Origin: Cylindrospermum sp. FACHB-282
GTDB lineage: Bacteria > Cyanobacteriota > Cyanobacteriia > Cyanobacteriales > Nostocaceae
Direction of reading: 5' to 3'
DNA: 64,000 bases
Assembly (NCBI RefSeq): GCF_014697195.1
Contig: NZ_JACJRJ010000007.1
Span: 62,001 to 126,000, forward strand
Shown: positions 17,648 to 29,364 of the stretch, one piece after another
Numbering within the stretch: the stretch's first letter is position 1
Layout: the number at the start of each line of letters is the position of its first letter
Position numbers and translations under genes: made by a program
The notes under the pieces: generated by a model
Databases searched by the model: none
The model's input: the letters and a program-made list of their open reading frames with translations, nothing else
What the model was told of the DNA's origin: nothing

Positions 17648-18897
17648 GGTTTGATAGCTTTAGACTGGAACATCTCTTGAAAAGCCTGGCGTCGCTGTTT
17701 GGGTGATTCTGGGGAGATATAACCCCACAAACTCTCCCAATAAAAAAAGGAAATACCATTAAAATGGCGATCGCGCACTGTTTGTACCTGTTCTCTAATT
17801 CGGGCTATATCTACAGGGTTACGCAGTGTTCCCGCTGAGATGCCAATGCCTACGGGGATTAAACTACGTGCCAGTTTTACCGCAGGTTTTTCTAATTCCC
17901 AGATAAAATTGCTTTGCTCCTCTCGATATACCTGCAAAATTAACTCATCAACCAAACCTTTTTTCACCCAAGTTTCCCAATCTTGCAAATAGTATTTATA
18001 CGCAAAATATTGAGAATTTGGAGACAGCGATATTTTGGCATTCGGTTTAACCTTTTTCACAGCTTGATAAATTTGTGCCATAAAATCCGTCAGTTTATCC
18101 GCTCGCCAACGCATCCATTCTGGGTTAAAAGGGTCAGTAGGGGGACTTTTGCCTTCATGCTCTTGCTGGTAGAGTTGGATAGAAAAGCGATCGTAACCAA
18201 ACTGTACTGGCATTCCAAAATGATCATCAAACTGCACCCCATCCACATCATAATTACTGACAACTTCCACAACTAGCCCTTGAATAAACTCCTGAACTTG
18301 AGGATGTAGGGGATTAAGCCAAGCTTGCTGAGTAGGAAAGCCATTATTAATTTCCTCCTGGGGGATATCTTGAACAGAAATAATATCTGTTTGCCCAATT
18401 GTTAACCAATCCGGGTATCTCTTCGCTAATGTAGAATTAGGCGGGGTCATCAACCCATATTCAAACCAGGGAATAACACTTATTTTTTTAATTTTAGCCA
18501 GCTTCACTAACTTAGATAAAAAATCCTTTCCCCCATGCATTAATTTCAATAAAAATTCAGTTTCTGAACCTGTCACTTTTTTGGCTACAGAACTTTTATA
18601 AAAAGTATTACCCCGATTCCAAACAACAGGATAAACCGTATTAAAATTGAGAGCCGATAGTTGGTTCAAAGCGCGGTTAATCCCCCAAGGTACAAAAAGG
18701 ACACCACTAGCAACATTAGTCAGCCAAACACCGCGAATTTCTGTTTTTAAAGGATTTGCTTGTGGAGAAGTCACAAAATGCGATGAAAGGGAAAAAACTG
18801 TTAAATAGGCTACTAGTACCAGATAGAGGAAGTAAAAAATACAACGGCGAATCAACCGCTTCATCTGTAGGCTTAACTTGGTTTTGTAGGTGTACAT
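17644..18897 (-). CDS. GHL10-family (DUF187) glycoside hydrolase, membrane-anchored or secreted
   Basis: 417 residues (406 if starting at the Met at 18864). An N-terminal hydrophobic segment (CIFYFLYLVLVAYLTVFSL) is a signal or anchor. The rest fits the cyanobacterial family-10-like glycosyl hydrolase fold: EIRGVWLTNVASGVLF, LNFNTVYPVVWNRGNT, VIPWFEYGLMTP, YDVDGVQFDDHFGMP with the acidic pair, and ISFFYWESLWGY at the end of the barrel. Members act on cell-wall or extracellular polysaccharide; the substrate is unknown. The gene precedes and overlaps the membrane-protein gene. Confidence 0.85.
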   Translation of the reverse strand: MYTYKTKLSLQMKRLIRRCIFYFLYLVLVAYLTVFSLSSHFVTSPQANPLKTEIRGVWLTNVASGVLFVPWGINRALNQLSALNFNTVYPVVWNRGNTFYKSSVAKKVTGSETEFLLKLMHGGKDFLSKLVKLAKIKKISVIPWFEYGLMTPPNSTLAKRYPDWLTIGQTDIISVQDIPQEEINNGFPTQQAWLNPLHPQVQEFIQGLVVEVVSNYDVDGVQFDDHFGMPVQFGYDRFSIQLYQQEHEGKSPPTDPFNPEWMRWRADKLTDFMAQIYQAVKKVKPNAKISLSPNSQYFAYKYYLQDWETWVKKGLVDELILQVYREEQSNFIWELEKPAVKLARSLIPVGIGISAGTLRNPVDIARIREQVQTVRDRHFNGISFFYWESLWGYISPESPKQRRQAFQEMFQSKAIKP

Positions 18898-19323
18898 ATA
18901 ACTACAAAATAAAGTCTTAACCCTCCGGAATATATAAAGATTTAACTATTTTTTACTAATCCCATTTCTTTGTGAGGCTACGCTGTATTTTTTGACCTCT
19001 TGTTTTTTCTTTCTTTGTGTCCTTTGTGGTTTGTTTATCTTGCTTGAACTTAAGTTCTAATATAGTTTGGCGCATCCTCATACAGAATTGGTATAAAACA
19101 TAAAGAAATATCTTCCACACTTTCCCTTTGCTATAGCGTTTCCTAGTCTGCTGAGGTACAAATCTCTGCGTACCTCTGCGCTTTACTTTGCGTCCCTTTG
19201 CGTTTCAAAATATTATCTGTACCTCACGTAACTCTTAATCGCTATAACCTAGACAAGGGGATATGTAGAGACATTGTATGCAATATCTCTACTGTAGAAG
19301 TTAGGACATTTTTTAGTGCAAAA
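18898..19323. other. Gene-free spacer with simple repeats
   Basis: No gene. The stretch has low-complexity lines such as TTTGTGTCCTTTGTGG and CTCTGCGTACCTCTGCG that recur between genes of this genome type. Promoter of the glycoside hydrolase operon is expected near 18900-18960. Confidence 0.5.
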
Positions 19324-20796
19324 TTAAAACTTTTCCACCCCTGCGAACTGCTTAATATTTGCTGCATTGGCTGCTTCCCCACAAGTGCGCGGTGTGGGGA
19401 ATATCTTACCCGGATTTGCTAAACCTTGAGGATTAAATACTTGCCGTACCCACTGCATAGTTTCTAAATCAGCTTCACTAAACATATCTGGCATATAGCA
19501 TTTTTTATCTGCACCAATGCCATGTTCACCAGAAATGCTGCCACCAACTTTCACGCAAAGCCTGAGAATTTCTCCCCCTAACTCTTCCACCTTCTCTAAT
19601 GCCCCCGGTACAGAATTATCGAACAAAATTAGTGGGTGAAGATTGCCATCGCCAGCATGAAAGACATTGGCAATAGTATATCCATATTCTTGACTTAATG
19701 ACTCAATCTCCCGCAAAACATAAGGTAATTGAGTCCGGGGAATTACTCCATCCTGCACATAATAATCTGGGCTTAAATGTCCCGCAGCTGCGAAAGCTGC
19801 TTTGCGTCCTTTCCACAATTTTAATCTGGTTTCTGGGTCATTAGCCGTAGTAATATTCCGCGCTCCATTCTTGAGACAAATTTCGGCAATCCGCTGTTTA
19901 TTCACCGCCACTTCTACTTCTAAACCATCAATTTCTACCAGCAGAATTGCAGTGGCATCACGAGGGTAACAATTCGTAGCTACAACATCTTCAACTGCAT
20001 TGATGCTGATATTATCCATCATTTCCATTCCACCGGGAATAATGCCGGCGCTGATAATATCAGAAACACTGGCCGCCGCCGCTTCGACGCTGGTAAAATC
20101 TGCTAATAGCACACAAATTGATTCGGCACTTTTGAGAATTCGCAGAGTGATTTCTGTGGCGATACCTAAAGTACCTTCTGAACCCACAAAAACACCTGTT
20201 AAATCATAACCAGGCATTTCGGGAATTTGTCCCCCTACATCCACAATTTCACCATCTGGAAGTACGAGTTTTAAACCCAAAACGTGGTTAGTGGTAACAC
20301 CGTATTTCAAACAATGCACCCCGCCAGAATTTTCGGCAATATTGCCCCCAATTGAGCAAATAATTTGGCTGGAAGGGTCGGGAGCGTAGTAAAATCCAGC
20401 ACCGCTAACAGCTTGCGTTACCCAACTGTTAATTACTCCCGGTTGGACAATTGCTTGCTGATTTTCTAAATCTATTTTGTGTATTTGCCGCATTAGAGAT
20501 GTGACAATCAAAACCGAGTCTTCTGAGGGCAAAGCACCACCAGATAAGCCAGTACCAGAACCCCGTGCAATGAAGGGAACAGAAAATTGGTTGCATATCT
20601 TGACAACTGCGGCAACTTGTTCTGTAGTTCTCGGTAAAACCACTAAGCCAGGACGTTGGCGATAGCTGGTTAAACCGTCACATTCATAGGTGATGAGTTC
20701 TTCACGGCTTTTGACTACGCCGTTTTTGCCGAGTACAGCCTCGAATTTTTTGATTATGGGTTTCCAGTCTATTTGTTTTTTATCTTGGGTAAGCAT
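19324..20796 (-). CDS. glcD: Glycolate oxidase/dehydrogenase subunit GlcD
   Basis: 490 residues, full length. FAD-linked oxidase with the PCMH-type FAD domain (RPGLVVLPRTTEQVAAVVKIC, PFIARGSGTGLSGGALP, IGGNIAENSGGVHCLKYG, GSEGTLGIATEITLRI) and the C-terminal cap ending VGGSISGEHGIGADK...NPQGLANPGKIFP. It oxidises glycolate to glyoxylate in the photorespiratory route. No glcE or glcF is adjacent, which is usual in cyanobacteria. Related D-lactate dehydrogenases are the alternative. Confidence 0.9.
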   Translation of the reverse strand: MLTQDKKQIDWKPIIKKFEAVLGKNGVVKSREELITYECDGLTSYRQRPGLVVLPRTTEQVAAVVKICNQFSVPFIARGSGTGLSGGALPSEDSVLIVTSLMRQIHKIDLENQQAIVQPGVINSWVTQAVSGAGFYYAPDPSSQIICSIGGNIAENSGGVHCLKYGVTTNHVLGLKLVLPDGEIVDVGGQIPEMPGYDLTGVFVGSEGTLGIATEITLRILKSAESICVLLADFTSVEAAAASVSDIISAGIIPGGMEMMDNISINAVEDVVATNCYPRDATAILLVEIDGLEVEVAVNKQRIAEICLKNGARNITTANDPETRLKLWKGRKAAFAAAGHLSPDYYVQDGVIPRTQLPYVLREIESLSQEYGYTIANVFHAGDGNLHPLILFDNSVPGALEKVEELGGEILRLCVKVGGSISGEHGIGADKKCYMPDMFSEADLETMQWVRQVFNPQGLANPGKIFPTPRTCGEAANAANIKQFAGVEKF

Positions 20797-21155
20797 AGGT
20801 TTTTGTCTATTAGTGGTAGATGTTTAGTTTTACTGTCAGGCTATTGGTTTGCTTGCGGAGGTTATTTTTTCTCACGCACCAGAGGAAGGGGAGAGTTTTT
20901 GATCAATTCAAGCTGTTTTGCAAGGGTAAGAGTGGATATATTTTTTCTATTGTTGCAAACTTTGGGGCTGTTTGGCTGTAGTAAGGGTTCTCTATTATCA
21001 TAATAGATGAAGGTTTCGTTATTTTGAAAATCCATTTGAAGCAAAATAATTATCTCTACTATGAGTAAAGTAGCATTTGATAAAAAAATCAATATTATGA
21101 AGTGTGCGCAATTGCCACCTGCCATGAATTAATATAAAAGTAACTCTATCAAATA
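20797..21155. other. Divergent promoter region between glcD and Uma2 gene
   Basis: No gene supported. A minus-strand reading of 87 codons exists but has no family features and looks accidental. AT-rich. Confidence 0.5.
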
Positions 21156-21167
21156 GTGGATCAAATT

Positions 21168-21851
21168 ATGGTTGAGCAACTTTTAATCAATGTTGACGAT
21201 TATGATGTGCCAGATGCCAACCGACTAGTCACTGAAGATGATACACCTGTGGATAATTTCGCATCTGCCAAACAACAACGCCTTTTAGTCGGTTCTCTTT
21301 ACAGTTCTTTGCAACAGATGTTTTTAGCTGAAGCTAATGTTGGCATTTATCATACTTATGGTGAACCCCCTATTGTCCCTGACGTTTTCGTTAGCTTCGA
21401 TGTGCAAGTTCCTGAAAATTGGTGGGAAAAACAAAACCGTTGTTACCTAGTTTGGAGGTTTGGCAAATCTCCAGAAGTGGCAATTGAAATTGTCTCTAAT
21501 CAGGAAGGGGAGGAACTGGGTAAAAAACTCAGAATTTATGAACATATCAAGGTAAATTATTACATTATCTATGACCAAAATCGGCAATTAGGAGAACAGG
21601 TACTAAGGGTTTATGCACTCAAGAATAGGCGTTACGTTGAAGTTACGGAAAATTGGTTAGAAGATATTAATTTAGGTGTAACTCTCTCGGAAGGTGAGTT
21701 TGAAGGTAGACATGATACTTGGTTACGCTGGTGCTACCAAGATAGGACTGTTTTACCGACTGGTGATGAACGCGCCCAACAAGCAGAACGACGTGTTCAA
21801 TTACTAGCCGAAAGGTTAAGGGCATTAGGTGTAGATCCTCATAATATGTAG
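21168..21851 (+). CDS. Uma2-family (DUF820) PD-(D/E)XK endonuclease-like protein
   Basis: 227 residues from ATG (231 from a GTG at 21156). DUF820/Uma2 landmarks: PPIVPDVFVSFD carrying the acidic residue, and WRFGKSPEVAIEIVSNQEGEELGKKLRIYEHIKVNYYIIYD with the E-x-V core. The C-terminal part (from about 195) is an Arg/Gln-rich helix typical of the longer cyanobacterial versions. These occur in dozens of copies in Nostocales; their biological role is unsettled. It is a single gene. Confidence 0.85.
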   Translation: MVEQLLINVDDYDVPDANRLVTEDDTPVDNFASAKQQRLLVGSLYSSLQQMFLAEANVGIYHTYGEPPIVPDVFVSFDVQVPENWWEKQNRCYLVWRFGKSPEVAIEIVSNQEGEELGKKLRIYEHIKVNYYIIYDQNRQLGEQVLRVYALKNRRYVEVTENWLEDINLGVTLSEGEFEGRHDTWLRWCYQDRTVLPTGDERAQQAERRVQLLAERLRALGVDPHNM

Positions 21852-21903
21852 AGGCATTTAAGGAAATGTCTAATAGTTTCTAGAGATGTTTGCTGAAAGG
21901 TTT

Positions 21904-22803
21904 CTACACATCTGATAAAAATTTATTTATTCGCTGCCAAACTTGCTCTAATAAATCAGCACTATCTGCATTAAACCATTCAATTTGTGGATATGGTCTA
22001 AACCATGTACGTTGTCGCTTGGCAAATTGCCGCGTATGCAAAGCCGTTAATTGTTTCGCCTCTTCTAAAGAAATATCTCCAGTTAAATACTGCTTAATTT
22101 CTTGATATCCTAAAGTGTTTAATAAAGGCAAATCAACGCCATATTTTTGAGACAAATACTCTACTTCCGCTACTAAGCCATCTGCTATCATTTGCTCGGT
22201 GCGTTTGTGAATCCTGACGCCTAATTTTTCGACATCGCAATGTAAACCAATTTGCAAAATCGGGTAATTTGGTGGATTTTCACCTTGCTGTTGGGAAATT
22301 GGGTTTCCTGTGACATAATATACTTCTAAAGCTCTTAAAGTCCGCACAAAGTCATGAGGGTGAATTTTTTGTGTGGCAACTGGGTCAATTTGTTGTAACA
22401 TCGCATAGAGTTGACTTTGACCGAGAGTTTCAAGTTGCGATCGCAATTCTGGTTGCGGTGCTACCCTCGGAATCTTCATCCCTTGAACGACAGAACGGAT
22501 ATATAAACCAGTCCCACCAACCAACAACATAGGTGAAACCCCACCAGCAGCAATCAAAGCTTGTGCTTGCTCCTGATAATCTGCTACCGTCATTATGTCA
22601 GTTGGTTCGCAGATATCTATTAAGTAGTGCGGCACTAAGTTTCGTTCAGCCACAGTTGGTTTAGCCGTACCAATATCAAACTCGCGGTACACTTGACGAG
22701 AATCGGCGCTGAGAATTACACAACCCAACCGCAAAGCCATAGCCACAGCCAAACCTGACTTACCCGTCGCCGTCGCTCCACAAATCACAATCAATTTAGT
22801 CAT
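21904..22803 (-). CDS. miaA: tRNA dimethylallyltransferase MiaA
   Basis: 299 residues, full length. It adds dimethylallyl from DMAPP to N6 of adenosine 37 in tRNAs reading UNN codons. Visible: P-loop ICGATATGKSGLA, LSADSRQVYREFDIGTAKP, LVGGTGLYIRSVVQG, and the C-terminal LHTRQFAKRQRTWFR. It is divergent from gyrB. Confidence 0.95.
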   Translation of the reverse strand: MTKLIVICGATATGKSGLAVAMALRLGCVILSADSRQVYREFDIGTAKPTVAERNLVPHYLIDICEPTDIMTVADYQEQAQALIAAGGVSPMLLVGGTGLYIRSVVQGMKIPRVAPQPELRSQLETLGQSQLYAMLQQIDPVATQKIHPHDFVRTLRALEVYYVTGNPISQQQGENPPNYPILQIGLHCDVEKLGVRIHKRTEQMIADGLVAEVEYLSQKYGVDLPLLNTLGYQEIKQYLTGDISLEEAKQLTALHTRQFAKRQRTWFRPYPQIEWFNADSADLLEQVWQRINKFLSDV

Positions 22804-22974
22804 TAGTCAGTCCCTTCGCTCCCATTAAAAATTAAAAATGAAGAATCCACCTGGGGAATTTTGAATTTTTGGGAACAGATCCCAATTTTTGATGGACTGC
22901 AACCCCAGTATAAACTTCTCTCTAAATTGCTCTACAGACGCCAACAAGGCTTTTGTGTTAGAATTTTGGAGTGA

Positions 22975-24969
<1,995 letters not shown>

Positions 24970-27076
24970 GTTTCAATCCTCTAGTCGGGTTGGTAATTAG
25001 TAATGGGTAATGGGTTTTAACCTATCGCCTATTACTTTTCTATATTAGACATCATTAAATCCAACCGCGCCATAAAATCTCAAGAAATCTCAAAATTATT
25101 ATTTGTCAGGAATGAACAACTACAGGCAAACTTCTCATGTACCATACATAAAAAGCATTACTTGTCAATAAAATTAATATAAAAGTTAAAATAAAAATAG
25201 ATTGCTTGTCGGCTAATTAATTTTATCCACAAAAAAAGAAAAGCATTTGTTATGCTTGAGGAGTAGCTACATATCAATTCACCAAACAGTATTTAGTAAG
25301 CATATTGATAATTCTCCATGACAATGCCAATGCTCCACAGCTAGAAGTTCTCAGATCCTCTAGTTCCCAGTTACCACCAGTTACGCCTCTTAACAGACTA
25401 GCTCCTCAAATCAGGGAACCATCTAAGCCACTCACCTAAGTTGGAAAGTTCCTGACAATAAAAAAGTATTAAAATTTACAAATACTTTTCGCCAATCCGC
25501 TTAACGATTAGGTCACAATCCAACCCACAAATTCCTGATAATCCCAGTTCTCGCCCCCAAAAACCGATAATAACCGTGCTAAAATTTGCCCTGATATTTG
25601 GTTATATAGGTGGGGAAGGCTACTATTTGGCATTTATCTAATGCACTTTTGTCATAACCTGTGTCAACCATCGAGGATCTCGAATATTAAATTCTTTCTC
25701 GACTGTTTAAATTATCCTTGTAACTAGGTCGGAGTAAAACTTTAAAAGGTTGTAACGAAAAATCAAGTAGAGCGATTAAAGTTAAAGCAAATACTTTGTG
25801 TGCTGTAGTTTCCTCTTTTTTCTCTAGCTTGAACACCATCGATGACCGCATAGGCAAGTTCTAAGTAGGTCATTAAAGATTTGTCCTGCTAGTTAATCTT
25901 TTTTGAGGTGTTGCCACTCCAATTATATTGGGTTTATTTCCCAGCAATATTTGAGGAAAAAGAAAATGTATCAACCCTGGCTTTCCCACTTCGACCTCTT
26001 CTTTCTACTTTGGCTTTGATCCTCAACTAGGAGCATCCCGTCGTAGTTCTTAAAATCCCAGCCTTGGTCATTTATTAGCCTGGGGTCTTGCTCATCACTG
26101 AGAAATCTCCTTAAACGAGCGTCCATCTCCCTGTTACTTCAGTAAATGTATTCTCCGTATTTACCTATCTTTACAGAATTTGCTTCTTTTCTGCCGACTT
26201 ACTTATACAATAAGAACAGTTTGTCAAGTTTCATAAGGCTGAAATCTCAGCAGTGCGCTAATGTGTGAATAAGACCGAATTAGTTAAAGCTAAATTCATC
26301 TACCATCGGCTTGATTCTGCCATTACCCCAACTCAATAGTAAAGGTTATTGGTATGTATAAGGTTGAGTGCAAGAAAACAAGCACCGCCACTGTTCCAAA
26401 ATTGCTGTGTTTACCCAGAGGGAAGCCCCGCTTTGCTCTCTTAACTGATTAATTTATGAAGGAAGAACCAAAATGGGTGCATTAATGCTTCTTAAGAGAA
26501 TTAACATCAGATGTGCTATCTCTAGGTAATTATTGTTGTATATAATACCTCGAATCCCTTAAGAGCAATTGTACCTAGCTTTTAATCTAATGAGAATGCC
26601 ACTGCAAAACTAAAAAGTTTGAGAAAAGATTTCAGGGTTAAACTACCGTATTTAATGTCTTTTTGATAAAAGTGGCATCACCTTGGTTAACGGCCTCATG
26701 ATTAACACACAAAAAGAGTGCAATTTCTGTGAAACAGGCTACAATCGGAACAGTCTTTACAGAGAAATCTACCAGCAGTCATATTTGTTTTGTCTGGAGT
26801 GGTAAATTTCTTGATCAAGACGAGTCTTTTTTAGACCATTAGTTAGAACTTGTCTGCGACAGCAACACACAAAGCATTTACTTTCGTTGTGCAAGTCACA
26901 TTTATTAATGACTGCCACTAAAGTAAAAAACTCCGCCTCCTAGAGGCACAATGAGTGCCGAAAATATCTCAGGCAAATCAGCCAATACCATATTTTCGGT
27001 TAACAATTAGCTCGATTAAAAGAGCAGTAAACACATCTTGAGTAATTGATTCTGCAAGGAGCATGAGGAACGCGGC
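24970..27076. other. 2.1 kb gene-free stretch between gyrB and the sigma factor gene
   Basis: No protein-coding gene, tRNA, tmRNA, RNase P or 6S RNA signature recognised on either strand. It holds the apparent gyrB 3' hairpin (25001-25034), an AAAAGTATT/AATACTTTT hairpin (25462-25489), and a 17-codon ORF (25966-26019, MYQPWLSHFDLFFLLWL) with GAGG about 12 bases upstream. Long multi-promoter leaders in front of the principal sigma gene are known in Anabaena-type cyanobacteria, so this is probably a long regulatory 5' region. Confidence 0.5.
25001..25034 (+). terminator. Hairpin after gyrB, possible terminator
   Basis: TAATGGGTAATGGG pairs with CCTATCGCCTATTA over 14 positions (one mismatch, several G-U), loop TTTTAA, followed by CTTTTC. 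The TAATGGG heptamers also look like the dispersed repeats of this genome, so a pure repeat is possible. Confidence 0.4.
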
Positions 27077-28249
27077 ATGAACCAGGCTAACAACGTACTC
27101 GAAAGCATATATCAGCCTGACCTAGAAATAATGAATCAGCCTGAGCTCGAGTTAGAAGAACTCTTAATCGACGATGAAGAGGACTTGCTGATACCGGATG
27201 ATGGCGAAATTGATGAGTTTTTAGAGCCTCAGACTGATGAGGACGACGCAAAGTCTGGAAAAGCCGCTAAATCGCGTCGTCGGACTCAAAGTAAGAAAAA
27301 GCACTACACCGAAGATTCGATTCGCCTGTACTTGCAAGAAATTGGTCGAATTCGCCTGTTACGCGCAGACGAAGAAATTGAACTGGCACGGAAAATAGCC
27401 GACTTGCTGGAATTAGAAAGGGTGCGGGAAAGACTTTCAGAGCGGCTGGAACGCGATCCTAAAGACAGTGAATGGGCAGAAGCAGTACAATTGCCATTAC
27501 CTGCCTTTCGTTATCGCCTGCATGTTGGACGCAGGGCGAAAGACAAGATGGTACAATCTAACCTGCGCCTTGTGGTTTCAATTGCCAAGAAATACATGAA
27601 TCGCGGCTTGTCCTTCCAAGACTTAATTCAGGAAGGCAGTCTGGGTTTGATTCGGGCAGCTGAAAAGTTCGACCACGAAAAAGGTTATAAGTTTTCTACT
27701 TACGCGACATGGTGGATTCGTCAAGCTATTACCAGGGCGATAGCTGATCAATCACGCACGATTCGCCTTCCGGTTCATCTTTACGAAACCATCTCGCGGA
27801 TTAAGAAAACCACCAAATTGCTGTCTCAGGAAATGGGTCGTAAACCCACCGAAGAAGAAATCGCCACCCGCATGGAAATGACCATCGAGAAGTTGCGGTT
27901 TATCGCTAAATCCGCCCAGTTACCAATTTCGCTAGAAACGCCCATCGGTAAAGAAGAAGATTCCCGATTGGGCGATTTTATTGAATCCGATGGTGAAACG
28001 CCAGAAGACCAAGTTTCCAAAAATCTCCTGCGGGAAGACTTGGAAAAAGTCCTCGACAGTCTTAGCCCCCGCGAACGGGATGTTCTCAGACTGCGTTATG
28101 GCTTGGATGACGGTCGGATGAAAACCCTTGAGGAAATCGGCCAGATTTTCAACGTTACCCGCGAACGGATTCGTCAAATTGAGGCGAAGGCACTCCGCAA
28201 ATTACGCCACCCGAACCGCAACAGCGTTCTCAAGGAATATATCCGGTAG
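27077..28249 (+). CDS. sigA: Principal RNA polymerase sigma factor (RpoD/SigA, group 1)
   Basis: 390 residues, the usual length for cyanobacterial group 1 sigma factors. An acidic N-terminus (about 20-60) precedes region 1.2 ([22 protein letters not shown]). Region 2 reads [37 protein letters not shown] and [17 protein letters not shown]; region 3 is in the middle; region 4 is [17 protein letters not shown] with [27 protein letters not shown] lies upstream of the ATG. It directs most housekeeping transcription. It is preceded by a 2.1 kb leader and followed by a strong terminator. Confidence 0.95.
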   Translation: MNQANNVLESIYQPDLEIMNQPELELEELLIDDEEDLLIPDDGEIDEFLEPQTDEDDAKSGKAAKSRRRTQSKKKHYTEDSIRLYLQEIGRIRLLRADEEIELARKIADLLELERVRERLSERLERDPKDSEWAEAVQLPLPAFRYRLHVGRRAKDKMVQSNLRLVVSIAKKYMNRGLSFQDLIQEGSLGLIRAAEKFDHEKGYKFSTYATWWIRQAITRAIADQSRTIRLPVHLYETISRIKKTTKLLSQEMGRKPTEEEIATRMEMTIEKLRFIAKSAQLPISLETPIGKEEDSRLGDFIESDGETPEDQVSKNLLREDLEKVLDSLSPRERDVLRLRYGLDDGRMKTLEEIGQIFNVTRERIRQIEAKALRKLRHPNRNSVLKEYIR

Positions 28250-28305
28250 TCATTAGTCATTAGTCATTAGTTTAAAGCTGATGACTAGTGGCTATTAACA
28301 AATAA

Positions 28306-28344
28306 AAAACCTGGCAGTTAATCAAGAATGCCAGGCTTTTTTTA
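28306..28344 (+). terminator. Rho-independent terminator of sigA
   Basis: CCTGGCA...TGCCAGG stem (28310-28335) followed by a run of T. Between it and the gene, the heptamer TAGTCAT occurs three times in tandem (28247-28267), starting at the sigA stop codon. Confidence 0.9.
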
Positions 28345-28372
28345 TTTTATGAGTAATATAGGATTTCAAAAT

Positions 28373-28558
28373 TTACAGAATGCCCCAAAAGTGTAGGAAA
28401 CCTTGACCAGAAGCAAGCTCAATCAAAGCAGCTGCTAAAAAGCCAATCATTGCCAAGCGACCATTCCAGATTTCTGCTTGTGGGGTGAAGCCCCAGCGCC
28501 AAGCGTTGCGGTCTTCAGCTACGGGAGCATTGCTGATAGTTTTTGTTGCATTAGTCAT
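28373..28558 (-). CDS. High-light-inducible protein (HLIP, CAB/ELIP family)
   Basis: 61 residues from the likely start at 28558 (MTNATK). One membrane helix with the chlorophyll-binding motif [21 protein letters not shown] (E-x-x-N-x-R-x-A-M-x-G-F). HLIPs bind chlorophyll and carotenoid in thylakoid membranes and protect photosystem assembly under light stress. The conserved part is complete. It is convergent with sigA across the shared terminator region. Confidence 0.93.
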   Translation of the reverse strand: MTNATKTISNAPVAEDRNAWRWGFTPQAEIWNGRLAMIGFLAAALIELASGQGFLHFWGIL

Positions 28559-28576
28559 GGTTCGCACTCCATCCAA

Positions 28577-28897
28577 AATAGATTTACTAAGCTTTGTTGC
28601 CTTATGTAAACTAATATAACAAATATTTTCATGAATGAAACATTTATTGAATTAATTGTGAGTGATTTATATATGTAGTTTTGCTTCAAACATCCTATAT
28701 AAGTAGGTTACTTAAAAAAATTACCGAATAAACCTGTTTTTACCTAATTAGCTTTGTCAAAATGTGCTAATTATTACAAATTATTAAACTCTGTTCGTAG
28801 AAGGCTCTTCTTAATTTATATCTATAGACAGATTAAATTAGCAGTCAAATAGGCATCTCTCAAAGCCTGTTGTGACTGGAGATGAAATTTACTACTC
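28577..28897. other. Gene-free, AT-rich divergent promoter region
   Basis: No gene. Sits between the HLIP gene (minus) and the small secreted protein gene (plus). No firm promoter elements identified. Confidence 0.5.
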
Positions 28898-28912
28898 ATG
28901 AGGATTTGCCCA

Positions 28913-29293
28913 ATGAAAAAGATGATCATTGCCTTCTTAATGATGCTGTCTTTATTCTTCTCCCTAGGACAAGAACAAGCATTAGCTGAAGAATGTATAA
29001 CAACAATGAACCAGGGTGCGGCTACCGTAGCTATTGGTCTTTATGAACAATCGTGCGCTACATTGAGTTTTTCAAGTGGCGTAATCACAAAAGATGTCAA
29101 ATACAACTGCTGTGGGCCATCTGTCACTATCCGGATCAACGGAAATGATTGGACTAATCTGATTGGTCAAGGAAAGCTTGATGGATTCAGATATCAAAAG
29201 ATTGACCACAACAACTCAACTTACTCTTTGACCTTTAGAAAGGTTGTAGGTACTACACCTCAAACTATCGCCGGTGAAGATTTCTTCAAATAA
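28913..29293 (+). CDS. Small secreted cysteine-containing protein, unknown
   Basis: 126 residues from ATG at 28913 (an upstream in-frame ATG at 28898 is less likely). A clear Sec signal peptide (KKMIIAFLMMLSLFFSLG, cleavage after ALA) leaves about 105 residues with four cysteines (ECITT, QSCATL, YNCCGP), which would allow two disulfides. The mature part looks like a small beta fold (VTIRINGNDWTNLIGQG, YSLTFRKVVGTT). No family recognised. Confidence 0.7.
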   Translation: MKKMIIAFLMMLSLFFSLGQEQALAEECITTMNQGAATVAIGLYEQSCATLSFSSGVITKDVKYNCCGPSVTIRINGNDWTNLIGQGKLDGFRYQKIDHNNSTYSLTFRKVVGTTPQTIAGEDFFK

Positions 29294-29328
29294 GCCAGTT
29301 GAACAACTATTTTTAAACTTGATTTTTT

Positions 29329-29353
29329 AGGGACACAACAATGTTGTGTCCCT
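29329..29353. terminator. Bidirectional terminator, perfect palindrome
   Basis: AGGGACACAACA and its exact complement around one A, flanked by T-runs on both strands (TTTTTT before, GTTTTTT after). It separates two convergent genes. The sequence is a diverged member of the GTAGGGGCACA palindrome family. Confidence 0.85.
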
Positions 29354-29364
29354 AGTTTTTTGAC

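Noticed and set aside
20862-21125. An 87-codon minus-strand reading upstream of glcD
   Set aside because: Composition and lack of any family or ribosome site suggest a chance reading in an AT-rich promoter region.
24970-27076. Possible RNase P RNA, tmRNA, 6S RNA or Yfr1 in the long spacer
   Set aside because: None of the core motifs I know for these RNAs could be found on either strand.
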